This document shows positions 41,357 to 51,416 of a DNA stretch of 64,000 bases, one piece after another (position 1 is the first letter of the stretch; each line of letters starts with the position of its first letter). A program made the translations under genes and the position numbers. Source of the DNA: CAZNKU01 sp045654805 (GTDB lineage Bacteria > Bacillota > Clostridia > Monoglobales > Firm-18). The stretch spans positions 62,001 through 126,000 of the forward strand of contig JAZOOD010000066.1 in assembly GCA_045654805.1 (NCBI GenBank), read 5' to 3'. The notes beneath the pieces were generated by a model that had not been told where the DNA came from, did not search any database, and saw nothing but the letters and a program-made list of their open reading frames with translations.

Positions 41357-42520
41357 TTATCCTATATATCCTAATGGGTCAACGGTTGCACCGTTTACAA
41401 TTACTTCAAAATGAAGATGTGGCCCCGTGGAATAACCTGTACTGCCTACATAACCTATTGTGTCTCCTGCAAGTACGTACTGACCTACAGATGTTGCCAT
41501 ACTGCTCATATGTGCATATAATGTACATACTCCGCCCCCGTGGTCAATAACCACGTAATTACCATATGCGGAATTATATGTAGCTGTAATTACCGAACCG
41601 GATTCAGCCGCAATAATCTTTGCACCGTATCCTGCACCAATATCCATACCGGTATGAAGCTTTTCATAACCCAAAACAGGGTGCAGTCTCCATCCGTAGT
41701 ATGAGGTGATAATTCTGCAGCTTGGAGTCGGCCATAGCATAGCACCGCCTGTGTAGGTTGGGGAACCTCCCTTTGAAAGACGGGCAATTTGAGCACGGAC
41801 CTTAGCTTCCTCTGCCTCTATTTCCTTAAGCTGAGCTTCAAGAGTGCTCTTGGAGCTGTTAATTTCCTTAATCATAGCATCACGTTTTGCCATTTTAGAA
41901 TCAAGGTCAGATTTTTTAGCTTCCAATGATGTTTTGGAATCTACCTGTTCCTGTTTTAAAGCCTCAAGCTCATCTTTTTTATCCTGAATTTTCTGTTTTT
42001 CCTCTTTTAATTTTGCCGTAAGCTTGCTATCGTATTCAGAAATTTGTGTTACAATTTCAAGCCTTGCAAAAAAATCCCCTATGCTTTCTGCTGAAAGCAA
42101 GATTTCAAGATAACCCATAGAGCTGTTTTCATACATTACACGGACTCTGGTTTTATAAGCCTCATACTGTTCCTCCAAAGCTTTGGCAGCAGCATCAAGC
42201 TCCTCTGCAACTGTATCAATATCACTTTGGATTTCATCTATTTTTGTATTAATTTCTGAAATTTCACCCTCAAGGACAGTTACCTGGTCATCAAGAGCCT
42301 TTTTTTCAGCCATTACAGAATCCTTTTGCTCATTAAGTTCATTTATTTCACTTTTTATTTCATTTTTGTCACTGCTTAAGTTTTGCTGTTTGTTCTGAAG
42401 GTCGGTCTTTTCATCCGCACTTGCATAATAATATACAACAGAAGAAAACAGCATAACAATCATAAGTACAGCCACCACAAGGGCGATTATTCTTTTTATC
42501 TTAGCTCCGATTTTAAACAT
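41357..42520 (-). CDS. M23 peptidoglycan hydrolase with coiled coil (EnvC/PcsB-like)
   Basis: 387 residues from ATG 42520, which follows AAGGGGG. Signal or anchor helix (IIALVVAVLMIVMLFSSVV), then two long coiled coils (about 40-105 and 140-235) and a C-terminal LytM/M23 domain. Zinc and catalytic residues are intact: H in LHTGMDIG with the following D, YAHMS and the HxH of GPHLHFEV. It lies directly after ftsE-ftsX, the arrangement of FtsEX-activated hydrolases (PcsB, CwlO, EnvC), so activation by FtsX at the septum is a well-founded inference. Confidence 0.9.
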   Translation of the reverse strand: MFKIGAKIKRIIALVVAVLMIVMLFSSVVYYYASADEKTDLQNKQQNLSSDKNEIKSEINELNEQKDSVMAEKKALDDQVTVLEGEISEINTKIDEIQSDIDTVAEELDAAAKALEEQYEAYKTRVRVMYENSSMGYLEILLSAESIGDFFARLEIVTQISEYDSKLTAKLKEEKQKIQDKKDELEALKQEQVDSKTSLEAKKSDLDSKMAKRDAMIKEINSSKSTLEAQLKEIEAEEAKVRAQIARLSKGGSPTYTGGAMLWPTPSCRIITSYYGWRLHPVLGYEKLHTGMDIGAGYGAKIIAAESGSVITATYNSAYGNYVVIDHGGGVCTLYAHMSSMATSVGQYVLAGDTIGYVGSTGYSTGPHLHFEVIVNGATVDPLGYIG

Positions 42521-42531
42521 CATATGCCCCC

Positions 42532-43431
42532 TTATACACGTAAATGACGCCTTATTGAAACGGCACTGCCTATTGCACCAAGCAAAACACCTATACCCGC
42601 AAACCACGCAAGCAACGGTAAAAATACCTGACCTACGGTACAGAACTTAATTGTGCCGAAAAGAGTAAAGTCCATTGAAACAAAATAGTTGTATGCAAGT
42701 ATAACAATTATAATGGAAATCAAAGCACCAACAAGGCCGATAACAATACCCTCCACAATGTATGGCCAGCTTATAAAGCTGTTTGTTGCACCAAGATATT
42801 TCATAATATTAATATCACGACGTCTTGCAAACAATGTGATTTTAATAGTATTGGAAATAATAAATACTGCAATAGCACTTAAAAATATCATAAACCAAAA
42901 GCTGATATTTTTAATAATATTAGTAGCACTGACAAGTCTATTCATACTTGTCTGGTTGTCATTTACCTTTGCTACGCCGGTAATTTTTTCAATATCTGCC
43001 GCCGTTTTATCTGCCAGAGTCAAGTCTACCAATGTAACCTTGTATGAATCCCTTATAGGATTATCGTCCTCAAGTCCGTCAAGAACTGATGAATCCTCCC
43101 CAAGGTCCTCCTCGTAATCCTTAAGCGCCTTGTCGTTGGAATAAAATTCCACGGTATCTACATTATCTAACGCCTTTATCTTATTTGCAATATCCTGCAT
43201 TTTTGTACTTTCAGGCTTTATGGATTCATCAATCCACGCACGGATTTCACATTCAGCCTCAAGCTGCTGGGCAATATAATTAATATTCATAGAAAACAGC
43301 AGGTAAAGACCAAATACCACAAGACTTGCAACAACGATAACCGTTGACGCCAAAGACATAAGTCCGTTTACTGTATAGCTTTTAACACCTTCGGACACAA
43401 AATATTTGAAGTTACTGCTTTTCCTCATCAT
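42532..43431 (-). CDS. ftsX: Cell division protein FtsX
   Basis: 299 residues from ATG 43431, preceded by GGGAGG with a 5-base spacer. Four membrane helices: one near the N terminus, three at the C-terminal end (FWFMIFLSAIAVFIISNTIK and onwards). The large extracellular loop (about 50-165) contains the Asp/Glu-rich ECD that contacts a hydrolase. The start overlaps ftsE by about 20 bp. Confidence 0.93.
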   Translation of the reverse strand: MMRKSSNFKYFVSEGVKSYTVNGLMSLASTVIVVASLVVFGLYLLFSMNINYIAQQLEAECEIRAWIDESIKPESTKMQDIANKIKALDNVDTVEFYSNDKALKDYEEDLGEDSSVLDGLEDDNPIRDSYKVTLVDLTLADKTAADIEKITGVAKVNDNQTSMNRLVSATNIIKNISFWFMIFLSAIAVFIISNTIKITLFARRRDINIMKYLGATNSFISWPYIVEGIVIGLVGALISIIIVILAYNYFVSMDFTLFGTIKFCTVGQVFLPLLAWFAGIGVLLGAIGSAVSIRRHLRV

Positions 43432-44107
43432 TGTATCCTCCCTTTTGTACATCTCGAATCATAGAACCGCCTTCAAGCTCTATTACGCGCTTTTGCATTT
43501 TATCAACAATATCCTTAGCATGAGTAATTATGATTACCGTTGTACCGCGTTTGTTAATAGCGTCAAACAGCTCCATAATTTCGTCCGCCGTAGCAGGGTC
43601 AAGGTTACCCGTAGGCTCGTCCGCAATCAAAACCGCAGGGTTATTAACCATAGCACGTGCAAGAGCAACCCTTTGCTGTTCACCGCCGGAAAGCTGATAA
43701 GGCATAGCCTTTGCCTTGTCGGAAATACCTACCATACTCAAAATTGCAGGTACTGCTCGGCGTATTTCCTTTTTAGACGCATTACGTATCTGCATAGAAA
43801 ATGCAACGTTTTCATACACCGTCTTGTTATTTAAAAGCCTAAAGTCCTGAAACACCATACCAATAGAACGTCTGTAATACGGAATATCCTTATTTTTAAG
43901 ACTGCCAACATCTGTACCGTTAATAGTAATACTTCCGTCAGTCAGTTGTTCCTCCGCAAGCATAAGCTTTGTAAGTGTGGACTTACCCGCACCGGAAGAA
44001 CCTATAATAAACACAAATTCGCCTTTTTCAATATAAAAGCTTACTCTGTCAAGAGCAAGAGTATTGGTTTTGTCGTACTTTTTACTTACGTCGCTGAAAA
44101 AAACCAT
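43412..44107 (-). CDS. ftsE: Cell division ATP-binding protein FtsE
   Basis: 231 residues. Walker A GSSGAGKSTLTK near 37-48, Q-loop FQDFRLL, signature LSGGEQQRVALARA, Walker B VLIADEPTGNLD, H-loop ITHAK. GAGGTG five bases before ATG 44107. Forms the FtsEX complex with the overlapping ftsX. Confidence 0.96.
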   Translation of the reverse strand: MVFFSDVSKKYDKTNTLALDRVSFYIEKGEFVFIIGSSGAGKSTLTKLMLAEEQLTDGSITINGTDVGSLKNKDIPYYRRSIGMVFQDFRLLNNKTVYENVAFSMQIRNASKKEIRRAVPAILSMVGISDKAKAMPYQLSGGEQQRVALARAMVNNPAVLIADEPTGNLDPATADEIMELFDAINKRGTTVIIITHAKDIVDKMQKRVIELEGGSMIRDVQKGGYNDEEKQ

Positions 44108-44119
44108 CAAATCACCTCT

Positions 44120-45205
44120 TTACAGATTAATAGAGTCGGAATTAAGATACCTGTTAACCATCATAGCCACTTTAAAAACAATAGCATCATCAAATTTTCT
44201 CAAATCCAGACCTGTAAGCTTATATATCTTATCCAGTCTGTATACAAGAGTGTTTCTGTGAACAAAAAGCTTTCTTGAAGCTTCGCTGACATTAAGATTG
44301 TTCTGGAAAAATTTCTGAATAGTTATTATTGTTTCTTCATCCAATATATCCAAAGAGCCTTTTTTAAACACCTCGTTAAGGAAAAGCTCGCAAAGCTTGG
44401 TAGGCAGCTGATATATAAGGCGTCCTATACCAAGATTATTATAGCTTATAATAGGCATATCTCCGTCAAAAACTCTGCCTACTTCCAAAGCAACAACAGC
44501 GTCTTTGTAAGAACGGTTAATCTCCACAATATTGGAAACAACAGAGCCTATACCTACCCTGACACCTGTCATAAGTTCAGAACTTAACGTATCTACGATT
44601 GTGGAGGCTGTCTGCTCCAATTCAGCAGGGGTAGTATTTTCTTCAATACTCTTAACCAATACAACGTCGGATTCATTCATACTTATAACAAAATCCTTGT
44701 TTTTATCAGGGAAAAGCCCCCTTACCATTTCGTGAGCTGAAAATTCGTCATTATCAATACGAATTAAAAACGCAATGCGGTGAGCATCCACATTAAGATG
44801 CATAGTCTTCGCCTTAATATGTATATCGCCGGGCATAATATTGTCCTCAAGAATATTCTTGATAAGACTGTTTTTATCATATTTTTCATCATGATACTGT
44901 TTAAGTTGTGAAAATGAAACGGACAAAACCTCCGTCATACTCTTTGCAAAGTCGTCATTGCCTCCGCAGAACACAACATATTCGGAACGATTGCGTACCC
45001 CTATGCGTCTGTATGTAACACCGTCTACTACAATAGAGTCTCCTATTTCCTTTGCCCTTGATGCAGCAAGCTCACGCACGGCACCGATTTCATTAACGTC
45101 TGTACAAGCGATAACTGTTGCACTTTCGTCGATGACACCTGCCTCTCTGCCAAGCATAGCCGCCTTCATCTGATGAATAACTGTTTGAAATAATCTGTTT
45201 GCCAC
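44120..45205 (-). CDS. CdaR/PucR-type transcriptional regulator
   Basis: 361 residues, GTG start with AGGAG nine bases upstream. N-terminal sugar-diacid-recognition-like domain (about 1-130), a central GGDEF-related region, and a C-terminal HTH_30 domain with FFQNNLNVSEASRKLFVHRN then TLVYRLDKIYKLTGLDLRKF. CdaR homologues respond to glycerate or other small acids, but here the gene stands 12 bp before ftsE. That close placement suggests a shared transcript and perhaps a regulatory link to wall remodelling; no ligand can be assigned. Confidence 0.87.
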   Translation of the reverse strand: MANRLFQTVIHQMKAAMLGREAGVIDESATVIACTDVNEIGAVRELAASRAKEIGDSIVVDGVTYRRIGVRNRSEYVVFCGGNDDFAKSMTEVLSVSFSQLKQYHDEKYDKNSLIKNILEDNIMPGDIHIKAKTMHLNVDAHRIAFLIRIDNDEFSAHEMVRGLFPDKNKDFVISMNESDVVLVKSIEENTTPAELEQTASTIVDTLSSELMTGVRVGIGSVVSNIVEINRSYKDAVVALEVGRVFDGDMPIISYNNLGIGRLIYQLPTKLCELFLNEVFKKGSLDILDEETIITIQKFFQNNLNVSEASRKLFVHRNTLVYRLDKIYKLTGLDLRKFDDAIVFKVAMMVNRYLNSDSINL

Positions 45206-45370
45206 AATAACACTCTCCTGTTCATAAGGATGATATTTATGCCGAATTTATAAAATTACCCATAAAAATACCTATACAATATACATAATACACCTTTTTT
45301 ACATAAAAATCAATAAAAAAAATAAATATTTTTGTGATTTTTGTTAAATTATTGTGGATATTAAACATAA

Positions 45371-45407
45371 AAAGCAACCCGATAATAAGCATTTTACCGA
45401 GTTGCTT
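45371..45407 (-). terminator. Terminator of the dcw cluster after murG
   Basis: AAAGCAACTCGGTAAA / TATCGGGTTGCTTT stem followed by TTTT. The rest of 45206-45370 is AT-rich and should hold the promoter of the CdaR-type gene; I saw no other feature. Confidence 0.8.
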
Positions 45408-45410
45408 TGT

Positions 45411-46499
45411 TTATTTTTTAAGTTTTTTAATTTCAGCATAAATTAAATCGTTGGCATTTCTTATACCCATTTTACCTGACAAAACTGCCATTTCTCTTCT
45501 TTTTACACAATTATTCATCAAATCATTAACAGTATCGCTGAATGTTTTGTGGTTAAGGTCCTTTTCCTCAATCATTACTGCGGCATTTTTATCAACCAAT
45601 GCCTTTGCATTAAAAAACTGATGATTATCCGTAACATTAGGGGACGGAATCAACACAGAGGGTTTACCAAGAGCATTAATTTCACTTACAGTAATGGCAC
45701 CAGCCCTGCACACAAGTAAATCTGCCGCCTGCATAACCTCATTCATATTATATATATACTTGACAACCTTAACTCCTTTTTTATCAACACCCTCAAGAGC
45801 CTTTAAAACTCCCTGATACTCTCTTTCTCCCGTTGCAAAGAGTACATTATACCTACCCTCAGGCATTGTCTTAATGTACTCCGTCATACTTTCATTAAGA
45901 CGTGTTGCCCCCAGACTTCCGCCAAAGGAAACCAAAAGGGGTTTTTCATCAAGTCCAAGCTTTGCTCTTGCCTGTTCATAAGTAAGGTCAAAAAGTTCCT
46001 GACGGACAGGATTGCCTGTAAGAACAATGTTTTTGGCTTTTTCAAACCTTTTTCTGCTGTCCTCAAAGCTTATGCACACAGTATCAACCTTACCGCTGAG
46101 CATTTTACTGGTCAACCCTGCAAAAACATTTTGTTCGTGTATAAGTGTGGGTATTTTCATAGATGATGCAGCAAAAAGCAACGGACCGGAAACATAACCG
46201 CCTGTACCGATAACTATATCAGGCTTGAATTTTTTTATAATTTTACGGCATTTACCTGATGCACTCAATGCCTTTAAAACAGCAATTGCATTTTTTATTG
46301 TAAGTGCACGTTTAAAACCGCTTACTTCAATAAACTCAATGTTGTATCCGGACTTTGGCACAAGATTGCTTTCCATACCGTTTTTAGTACCCACGAACAA
46401 AAATTCGCTGTCGGGCTCATATCCTTTAATAGTGTCGGCTATTGAAATGGCAGGGTTAATATGTCCTGCTGTTCCGCCTCCCGCAAGTAAAACACGCAT
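45411..46499 (-). CDS. murG: UDP-GlcNAc transferase MurG
   Basis: 362 residues, GT-B fold. N-terminal GGGTAGHINPA near 7-17, TGGYVSGPLL and the acceptor-site H of LIHEQN; C-terminal SFGGSLGATRLNE and CRAGAITVSE. Adds GlcNAc to lipid I to make lipid II at the inner membrane face. Last gene of the dcw run here. Confidence 0.96.
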   Translation of the reverse strand: MRVLLAGGGTAGHINPAISIADTIKGYEPDSEFLFVGTKNGMESNLVPKSGYNIEFIEVSGFKRALTIKNAIAVLKALSASGKCRKIIKKFKPDIVIGTGGYVSGPLLFAASSMKIPTLIHEQNVFAGLTSKMLSGKVDTVCISFEDSRKRFEKAKNIVLTGNPVRQELFDLTYEQARAKLGLDEKPLLVSFGGSLGATRLNESMTEYIKTMPEGRYNVLFATGEREYQGVLKALEGVDKKGVKVVKYIYNMNEVMQAADLLVCRAGAITVSEINALGKPSVLIPSPNVTDNHQFFNAKALVDKNAAVMIEEKDLNHKTFSDTVNDLMNNCVKRREMAVLSGKMGIRNANDLIYAEIKKLKK

Positions 46500-46519
46500 A
46501 ACGTCAATTCCTCCCGATA

Positions 46520-47617
46520 TTATTTATTGCACTGTTTGGAAATATTAAGCATTATACCCATACAGCTCATTATAATCAAAAGAGCTGTTCCGCCGTAACT
46601 GAAAAATGGTAAAGGTATACCTGTAACCGGCATAGCAGACGTTACAACAGCAATATTCATAATTACCTGTAACGCCACAAGCGAAGTAATACCAACGGCG
46701 ATTAGCGACCCTTGTTTGTCCTTCGCGTTCATAGCGATTTTTATACCTCTGTAAACCAAAAAGGCAAACATAAGTATAACAACCAATGCTCCCACAAAGC
46801 CAAATTCCTCACACCATATGGAAAATATAAAGTCATTTTGAGGCTCAGGAATGTACAAAAACTTTTGTCTGCTCTGCCCAAGACCAAGACCAAACAGTCC
46901 TCCGCTGCCTATTGCGTAAAGTGACTGAATTACCTGATAACCGTCACCCAGCGGGTCTGCAAATGGGTCAAGGAAAGACAAAACTCTTGCACGTCTGTAA
47001 TCTGACGTCATAACAAGAATAAAGGCAAGTGACACTACCGGGGCAGCCAAAGCCACAAGGTGCTTCCAGTTAACACCGCCCACAAAAAGCATTATTACGC
47101 CAACACCCACTATAAGAACCGTGGCACTGAAGTGAGGCTGTACAATAAGCAATACTGCAGTTACACCTATAACAATAAGATTAGGAACCAAACCGCGGGT
47201 GAAAGTATCTATATACTTTTTATTCTTAGTTATAGACCCTGCAAGGTACAGTATAAGTGATACCTTTGCCACCTCGGAGGGCTGAAACTGGACAGGGCCC
47301 AGACGCAACCATCTCTGACCACCGTTTGCCTCCGCACCTGCTACGAGTACAAGCAAAAGCAACACAAACGTACCGATAATCATTATCCCTGACCATTCCA
47401 CCAATTTGTGATAATCAAATTTCGAAAAAAAGAACATTGCCACTATTGAAAGCACCGCCCATATAAGCTGACGCTTGATAAAATAATAAGCGTCACCGCC
47501 TGTATATGCGGCATTTCGTGCAGATTCCGAGCTTGCAGACATAACCATAATAAGCCCAAATGCAAGCAGAGCAAATACGGTTATTAAAAAGTAAAAATCA
47601 ATTTGCCCCTTTTTCAA
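46520..47617 (-). CDS. ftsW: SEDS-family glycosyltransferase (FtsW/SpoVE)
   Basis: 365 residues, about ten membrane helices. SEDS signature GIPLPFFSYGGTALL near the C terminus and the catalytic-loop region PVQFQPSEVAK. Polymerises lipid II together with a class B PBP, encoded in the same cluster. Position next to murG in a dcw cluster fits FtsW; SpoVE or RodA cannot be excluded by sequence alone. Confidence 0.9.
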   Translation of the reverse strand: MKKGQIDFYFLITVFALLAFGLIMVMSASSESARNAAYTGGDAYYFIKRQLIWAVLSIVAMFFFSKFDYHKLVEWSGIMIIGTFVLLLLVLVAGAEANGGQRWLRLGPVQFQPSEVAKVSLILYLAGSITKNKKYIDTFTRGLVPNLIVIGVTAVLLIVQPHFSATVLIVGVGVIMLFVGGVNWKHLVALAAPVVSLAFILVMTSDYRRARVLSFLDPFADPLGDGYQVIQSLYAIGSGGLFGLGLGQSRQKFLYIPEPQNDFIFSIWCEEFGFVGALVVILMFAFLVYRGIKIAMNAKDKQGSLIAVGITSLVALQVIMNIAVVTSAMPVTGIPLPFFSYGGTALLIIMSCMGIMLNISKQCNK

Positions 47618-47623
47618 AGCTAA

Positions 47624-48586
47624 TCACACTCCAACGCCAAAATATGCTAAAATACAAAATACAATTGTTACTGTTGTAAATACTAAAACTATCTTTTTTT
47701 CATTCCATCCGCACATCTCAAAATGATGGTGGATAGGACTCATTTTAAAAATTCTTTTGCCTGTCAATTTAAAGGAGGTAACCTGCATAATAACAGACAG
47801 CGTTTCCACAAAATAAATTATGCCCGCAAGAACGAGTATAAACGGGTTATTAACCACCAACGCAAGTGCACCTACCGCACCGCCAAGCATCAGCGAGCCT
47901 GTGTCCCCCATAAACACCTTTGCCGGATTTTTATTAAACAGTAAAAAACCAAGCAAAGCACCAATAAGTGCAAAGCACAATATACATACCGAAGTCATAT
48001 CTGCCATAGCCGATGTAACTACTGCAAAAAACATTATTACAACTATTGTTACAGAAGTTGCCAGCCCGTCTATACCGTCAGTAAGGTTAACCCCGTTGAC
48101 CACCGCCAAAAGAACAAATATTGCAAATGGTACATAAAGCCAACCCATATTCCATGTCAAATTGGTAAATGGAACATCTATCACAACGGAAAGTAAGCCC
48201 TTTTCAATACCAACAAGGACAAATATTACAGACACTATTATCTGCAAAGCCAACTTTTGCCACGCCCTAAGGCCAAGGTTACGCTTAAGCACTACCTTTA
48301 TAAAGTCGTCCAAAAAGCCTACCACACCAAAGCCTAACGTACAAAACAACAAAAGGTACGATTTATAGTCCATAAACTTGTATGTTGCAACAACAACTAT
48401 GATTAAAGAAAGGATAAAAATTATTCCCCCCATTGTGGGTGTACCGCTTTTCTTTTCGTGCCATTTTGGTCCGATTTCAAGTATACTCTGTCCAAACTTA
48501 AGCTTTGTAAGTACAGGTATAAGTATTGGACCTAAAATTGCCGAAGCAACAAAGCCTATTAAAATTGTTACAGCAAAAATACTCAT
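47624..48586 (-). CDS. mraY: Phospho-MurNAc-pentapeptide translocase MraY
   Basis: 320 residues, ten membrane helices. Signature KKSGTPTMGG near 45-54, NLTDGIDGLA, MGDTGSLMLGG and the histidine triad SPIHHHFEMCGW. Transfers phospho-MurNAc-pentapeptide to undecaprenyl phosphate. Directly before ftsW (6-bp gap); the usual murD between them is missing. Confidence 0.96.
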   Translation of the reverse strand: MSIFAVTILIGFVASAILGPILIPVLTKLKFGQSILEIGPKWHEKKSGTPTMGGIIFILSLIIVVVATYKFMDYKSYLLLFCTLGFGVVGFLDDFIKVVLKRNLGLRAWQKLALQIIVSVIFVLVGIEKGLLSVVIDVPFTNLTWNMGWLYVPFAIFVLLAVVNGVNLTDGIDGLATSVTIVVIMFFAVVTSAMADMTSVCILCFALIGALLGFLLFNKNPAKVFMGDTGSLMLGGAVGALALVVNNPFILVLAGIIYFVETLSVIMQVTSFKLTGKRIFKMSPIHHHFEMCGWNEKKIVLVFTTVTIVFCILAYFGVGV

Positions 48587-48593
48587 ATCAATT

Positions 48594-49976
48594 TCACCCT
48601 TTCAAAAATTCCTGCAAAGCAGAAGATACTTCCTCAAGCCTCATACCGCGGGATGCTTTAAATAAAATGACATCCCCGTCCTTTGCATATTTGCACAAAA
48701 ATTCCGACGCCTGTGCATTTGTTTCAAATTCATAAACATTTTGCATACCGCATTTTTTCGCCTCGTCAGCAATATACCCTGCGTCCTTGCCTACGCACAA
48801 AAGGGTGTCCGCACCGCTTTGTGACGCATATCTGCCTACGATACGGTGATTATCTTCCGCAAAACTGCCCTGTTCTAACATATCACCAAGCACCGCTATA
48901 CCCCTGCGGTTTTGGGAAAGGGATTTTAAAACATTCAATGAAGATTGCATAGAATCTGTACTTGCATTATAGCAGTCCTCAATCAGCTTTATGTTACCAA
49001 TCTCAATTTCCCTTTGACGCATACCTGATGGTGTAAACATATTAACACCCTCGGCTATTTTTTCAACATCCATTCCAAAGTGCAGACCGCATATTATTGA
49101 CGCCATAGCGTTGTATATATGATGTTTTCCTACAATAGGCACATAAAACTCATATTCCGTTTTGTTAATGTTCAATTTAAAACTACTGCCCTTATGGTCG
49201 CACGCAACATTATATGCTACAAAATCTGCATCTTCATTTTCAATTCCGTAATATATAACATTATGGGAAATATATTTTTTTGCACTCCACAAAAATTTGT
49301 CATCACCGTTTAAAATAACAATGCCGTCTTTATCAAGACACTCCAAAACCTCAAGCTTAGCCTTTAAAATATTTTCCTGACTGCCAAGGTTGCCTATATG
49401 CGAAGTGCCGATATTTGTAATCACCGCCACCTGTGGCTTTGCAATTTTAGTAAGCCTGCTTATTTCACCAAGGTTGCTCATACCCATTTCCACAACAGCC
49501 TTTTGGTGCGAACAGTCAAGTTGAAAAATTGTTAAGGGCACGCCAATTTCGTTATTAAAATTACCCTTTGTTGCAAAGGTGCTAAAGCCCTTTGAAATAA
49601 CTGAGCTTAACATATCCTTTGTGCTGGTTTTACCAACACTGCCCGTTACGGCTATAACATCAACGTTAAGGATTGTTCGGTAAAATTCCGCAATATCTCT
49701 TATTGCCTTTTTTGTATCCTCTACACGAATTGCGGACTTGCCCACGGGTATTTCAACATCCTTTTCCACAACAGCACAGCTTCCTCCGTTTTTTAGGAAA
49801 TCCGTTGCAAAATCGTTGCCGTCAGCACGTTCACCCTTTATTCCTATGAACATTGAACCGTCATAGGCTTCACGGCTGTCAGTTGTGACCCTATTTATAA
49901 AAATGTCATCACCGATTAATTTACCGCCAATAAAGTCGGCAATATTCCCTATTGATATTTTATCCAAAATTATCAC
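48594..49976 (-). CDS. murF: UDP-MurNAc-tripeptide:D-Ala-D-Ala ligase MurF
   Basis: 460 residues. Mur ligase P-loop VTGSVGKTSTKDML near 109-122, central NAMASI and the C-terminal domain with AVLGDMLEQG. Adds D-Ala-D-Ala to the UDP-linked tripeptide. Gap to murE is 4 bp. Confidence 0.95.
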   Translation of the reverse strand: MIILDKISIGNIADFIGGKLIGDDIFINRVTTDSREAYDGSMFIGIKGERADGNDFATDFLKNGGSCAVVEKDVEIPVGKSAIRVEDTKKAIRDIAEFYRTILNVDVIAVTGSVGKTSTKDMLSSVISKGFSTFATKGNFNNEIGVPLTIFQLDCSHQKAVVEMGMSNLGEISRLTKIAKPQVAVITNIGTSHIGNLGSQENILKAKLEVLECLDKDGIVILNGDDKFLWSAKKYISHNVIYYGIENEDADFVAYNVACDHKGSSFKLNINKTEYEFYVPIVGKHHIYNAMASIICGLHFGMDVEKIAEGVNMFTPSGMRQREIEIGNIKLIEDCYNASTDSMQSSLNVLKSLSQNRRGIAVLGDMLEQGSFAEDNHRIVGRYASQSGADTLLCVGKDAGYIADEAKKCGMQNVYEFETNAQASEFLCKYAKDGDVILFKASRGMRLEEVSSALQEFLKG

Positions 49977-49980
49977 CCGT

Positions 49981-51387
49981 CTACATTTTACTTAAAATAT
50001 CCCGAATAATTTCTCTTTCATCAAAATGTATTGTTTTATCCTTTAATATCTGATAATCCTCGTGGCCCTTGCCTGCAAGCACAATTACATCATCCTTGCG
50101 GGCATATTTAATGGCATATTCTATGGCATCGCGTCTGTTTTCAATAACCACATATTCCGCCATAGCATCCCCCATACCGTCTAATATGTCACGTATAATT
50201 GCGTCAGGCTCCTCTGTACGGGGGTTGTCGGACGTCACTATACAAAAGTCCGCAAGTCTGCCCGCAACTCTGCCCATTTTAGGACGTTTGGTTTTATCCC
50301 TGTCGCCGCCGCAACCGAACAACACAACAACCCTGCCCTTTGCAAAATTCCTTACACTGGAAAGTATATTTTCCAATCCGTCAGGAGTATGTGCATAGTC
50401 TATAAGCAGTGTAAATTCTCTGCCGCAATCTACAACCTCCGCTCTTCCCTTAACACCCTGAGCAACATTCAAAGCCTTTTCAATAACCTTGTCATCTATT
50501 CCGCAAGCCTTACATATACCAATGGCTGTAAGTGCATTATACACCGAAAATACACCGGGAATGCCAAGCTCTATTTTCATATTACCGCATTTAAAATTTA
50601 CACCCTTGTTGCCGTATTCAATATTTTCAGCAATTATATTTCCGCTATCTATACCGTATGAAATTTTATGGCACTTACAATCATTAACCAACCTTGCACC
50701 ATAACTGTCATCACTGTTGATAACCCCTGTTTTACACATATCAAACAACTTGCTTTTAGCAAGATAATAATTTTCCATATCTCCGTGAAAATCAAGATGG
50801 TCCTGTGTAAGGTTTGTAAACGCCCCCACCTGATAATCACATCCGTATACCCTGTATAAGTCTAACGAATGGGAAGAAACCTCCATAATACCATATGTGC
50901 ATCCCTCTTTTACCATATCTGCAAAAAATTGTTGCATTTCCAAAGATTCCGGAGTAGTACGTTCGGTATGATAATCGCGGTCACCAATCATATTTTTATT
51001 TGTACCCATAAGCCCTACCTTTTCGCCGTTTGCTTCAAGTATGGACTTTACAAGATAAGTAACTGTTGTTTTGCCGTTAGTACCCGTAACTCCTATGAGC
51101 TTAAGCTTTGATGTAGGATTGCCGTAAAATTCGCAGGACATCTCAGCCAATGCACGGCGTGCATTATCTACCCGTATACACGGCACATCCACATCTTCAA
51201 TTTCGCGTTCACATACTACACATACTGCACCGTTTTCAACAGCATTTTTTGCATATTTGTGTCCGTCAGTTTTAAAGCCTGTTATTGCTACAAAAACATC
51301 GCCGGGCTTTGTTTCTTTTGAATTATAGGAAATGCCCGAAATTTCGATGTCAACATCGGTTGATTTTAAAATGTCATTCAACTTCAT
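49981..51387 (-). CDS. murE: UDP-MurNAc-dipeptide:meso-diaminopimelate ligase MurE
   Basis: 468 residues. P-loop GVTGTNGKTTVTYL near 105-118. C-terminal DNPRTEEP carries the DNPR motif typical of enzymes that add meso-diaminopimelate rather than lysine, so the wall is predicted to be DAP-type. Follows the PBP gene by 29 bp. Confidence 0.95.
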   Translation of the reverse strand: MKLNDILKSTDVDIEISGISYNSKETKPGDVFVAITGFKTDGHKYAKNAVENGAVCVVCEREIEDVDVPCIRVDNARRALAEMSCEFYGNPTSKLKLIGVTGTNGKTTVTYLVKSILEANGEKVGLMGTNKNMIGDRDYHTERTTPESLEMQQFFADMVKEGCTYGIMEVSSHSLDLYRVYGCDYQVGAFTNLTQDHLDFHGDMENYYLAKSKLFDMCKTGVINSDDSYGARLVNDCKCHKISYGIDSGNIIAENIEYGNKGVNFKCGNMKIELGIPGVFSVYNALTAIGICKACGIDDKVIEKALNVAQGVKGRAEVVDCGREFTLLIDYAHTPDGLENILSSVRNFAKGRVVVLFGCGGDRDKTKRPKMGRVAGRLADFCIVTSDNPRTEEPDAIIRDILDGMGDAMAEYVVIENRRDAIEYAIKYARKDDVIVLAGKGHEDYQILKDKTIHFDEREIIRDILSKM

Positions 51388-51416
51388 ACGTCAATTCCTC
51401 CCATGGACTAAAGTGT

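Noticed and set aside
41326..45173. Several plus-strand frames of 60-140 codons opposite ctpA, M23, ftsX, ftsE and the CdaR-type gene
   Set aside because: All lie antisense to well-supported genes, lack ribosome-binding sites and show compositional mirror patterns.
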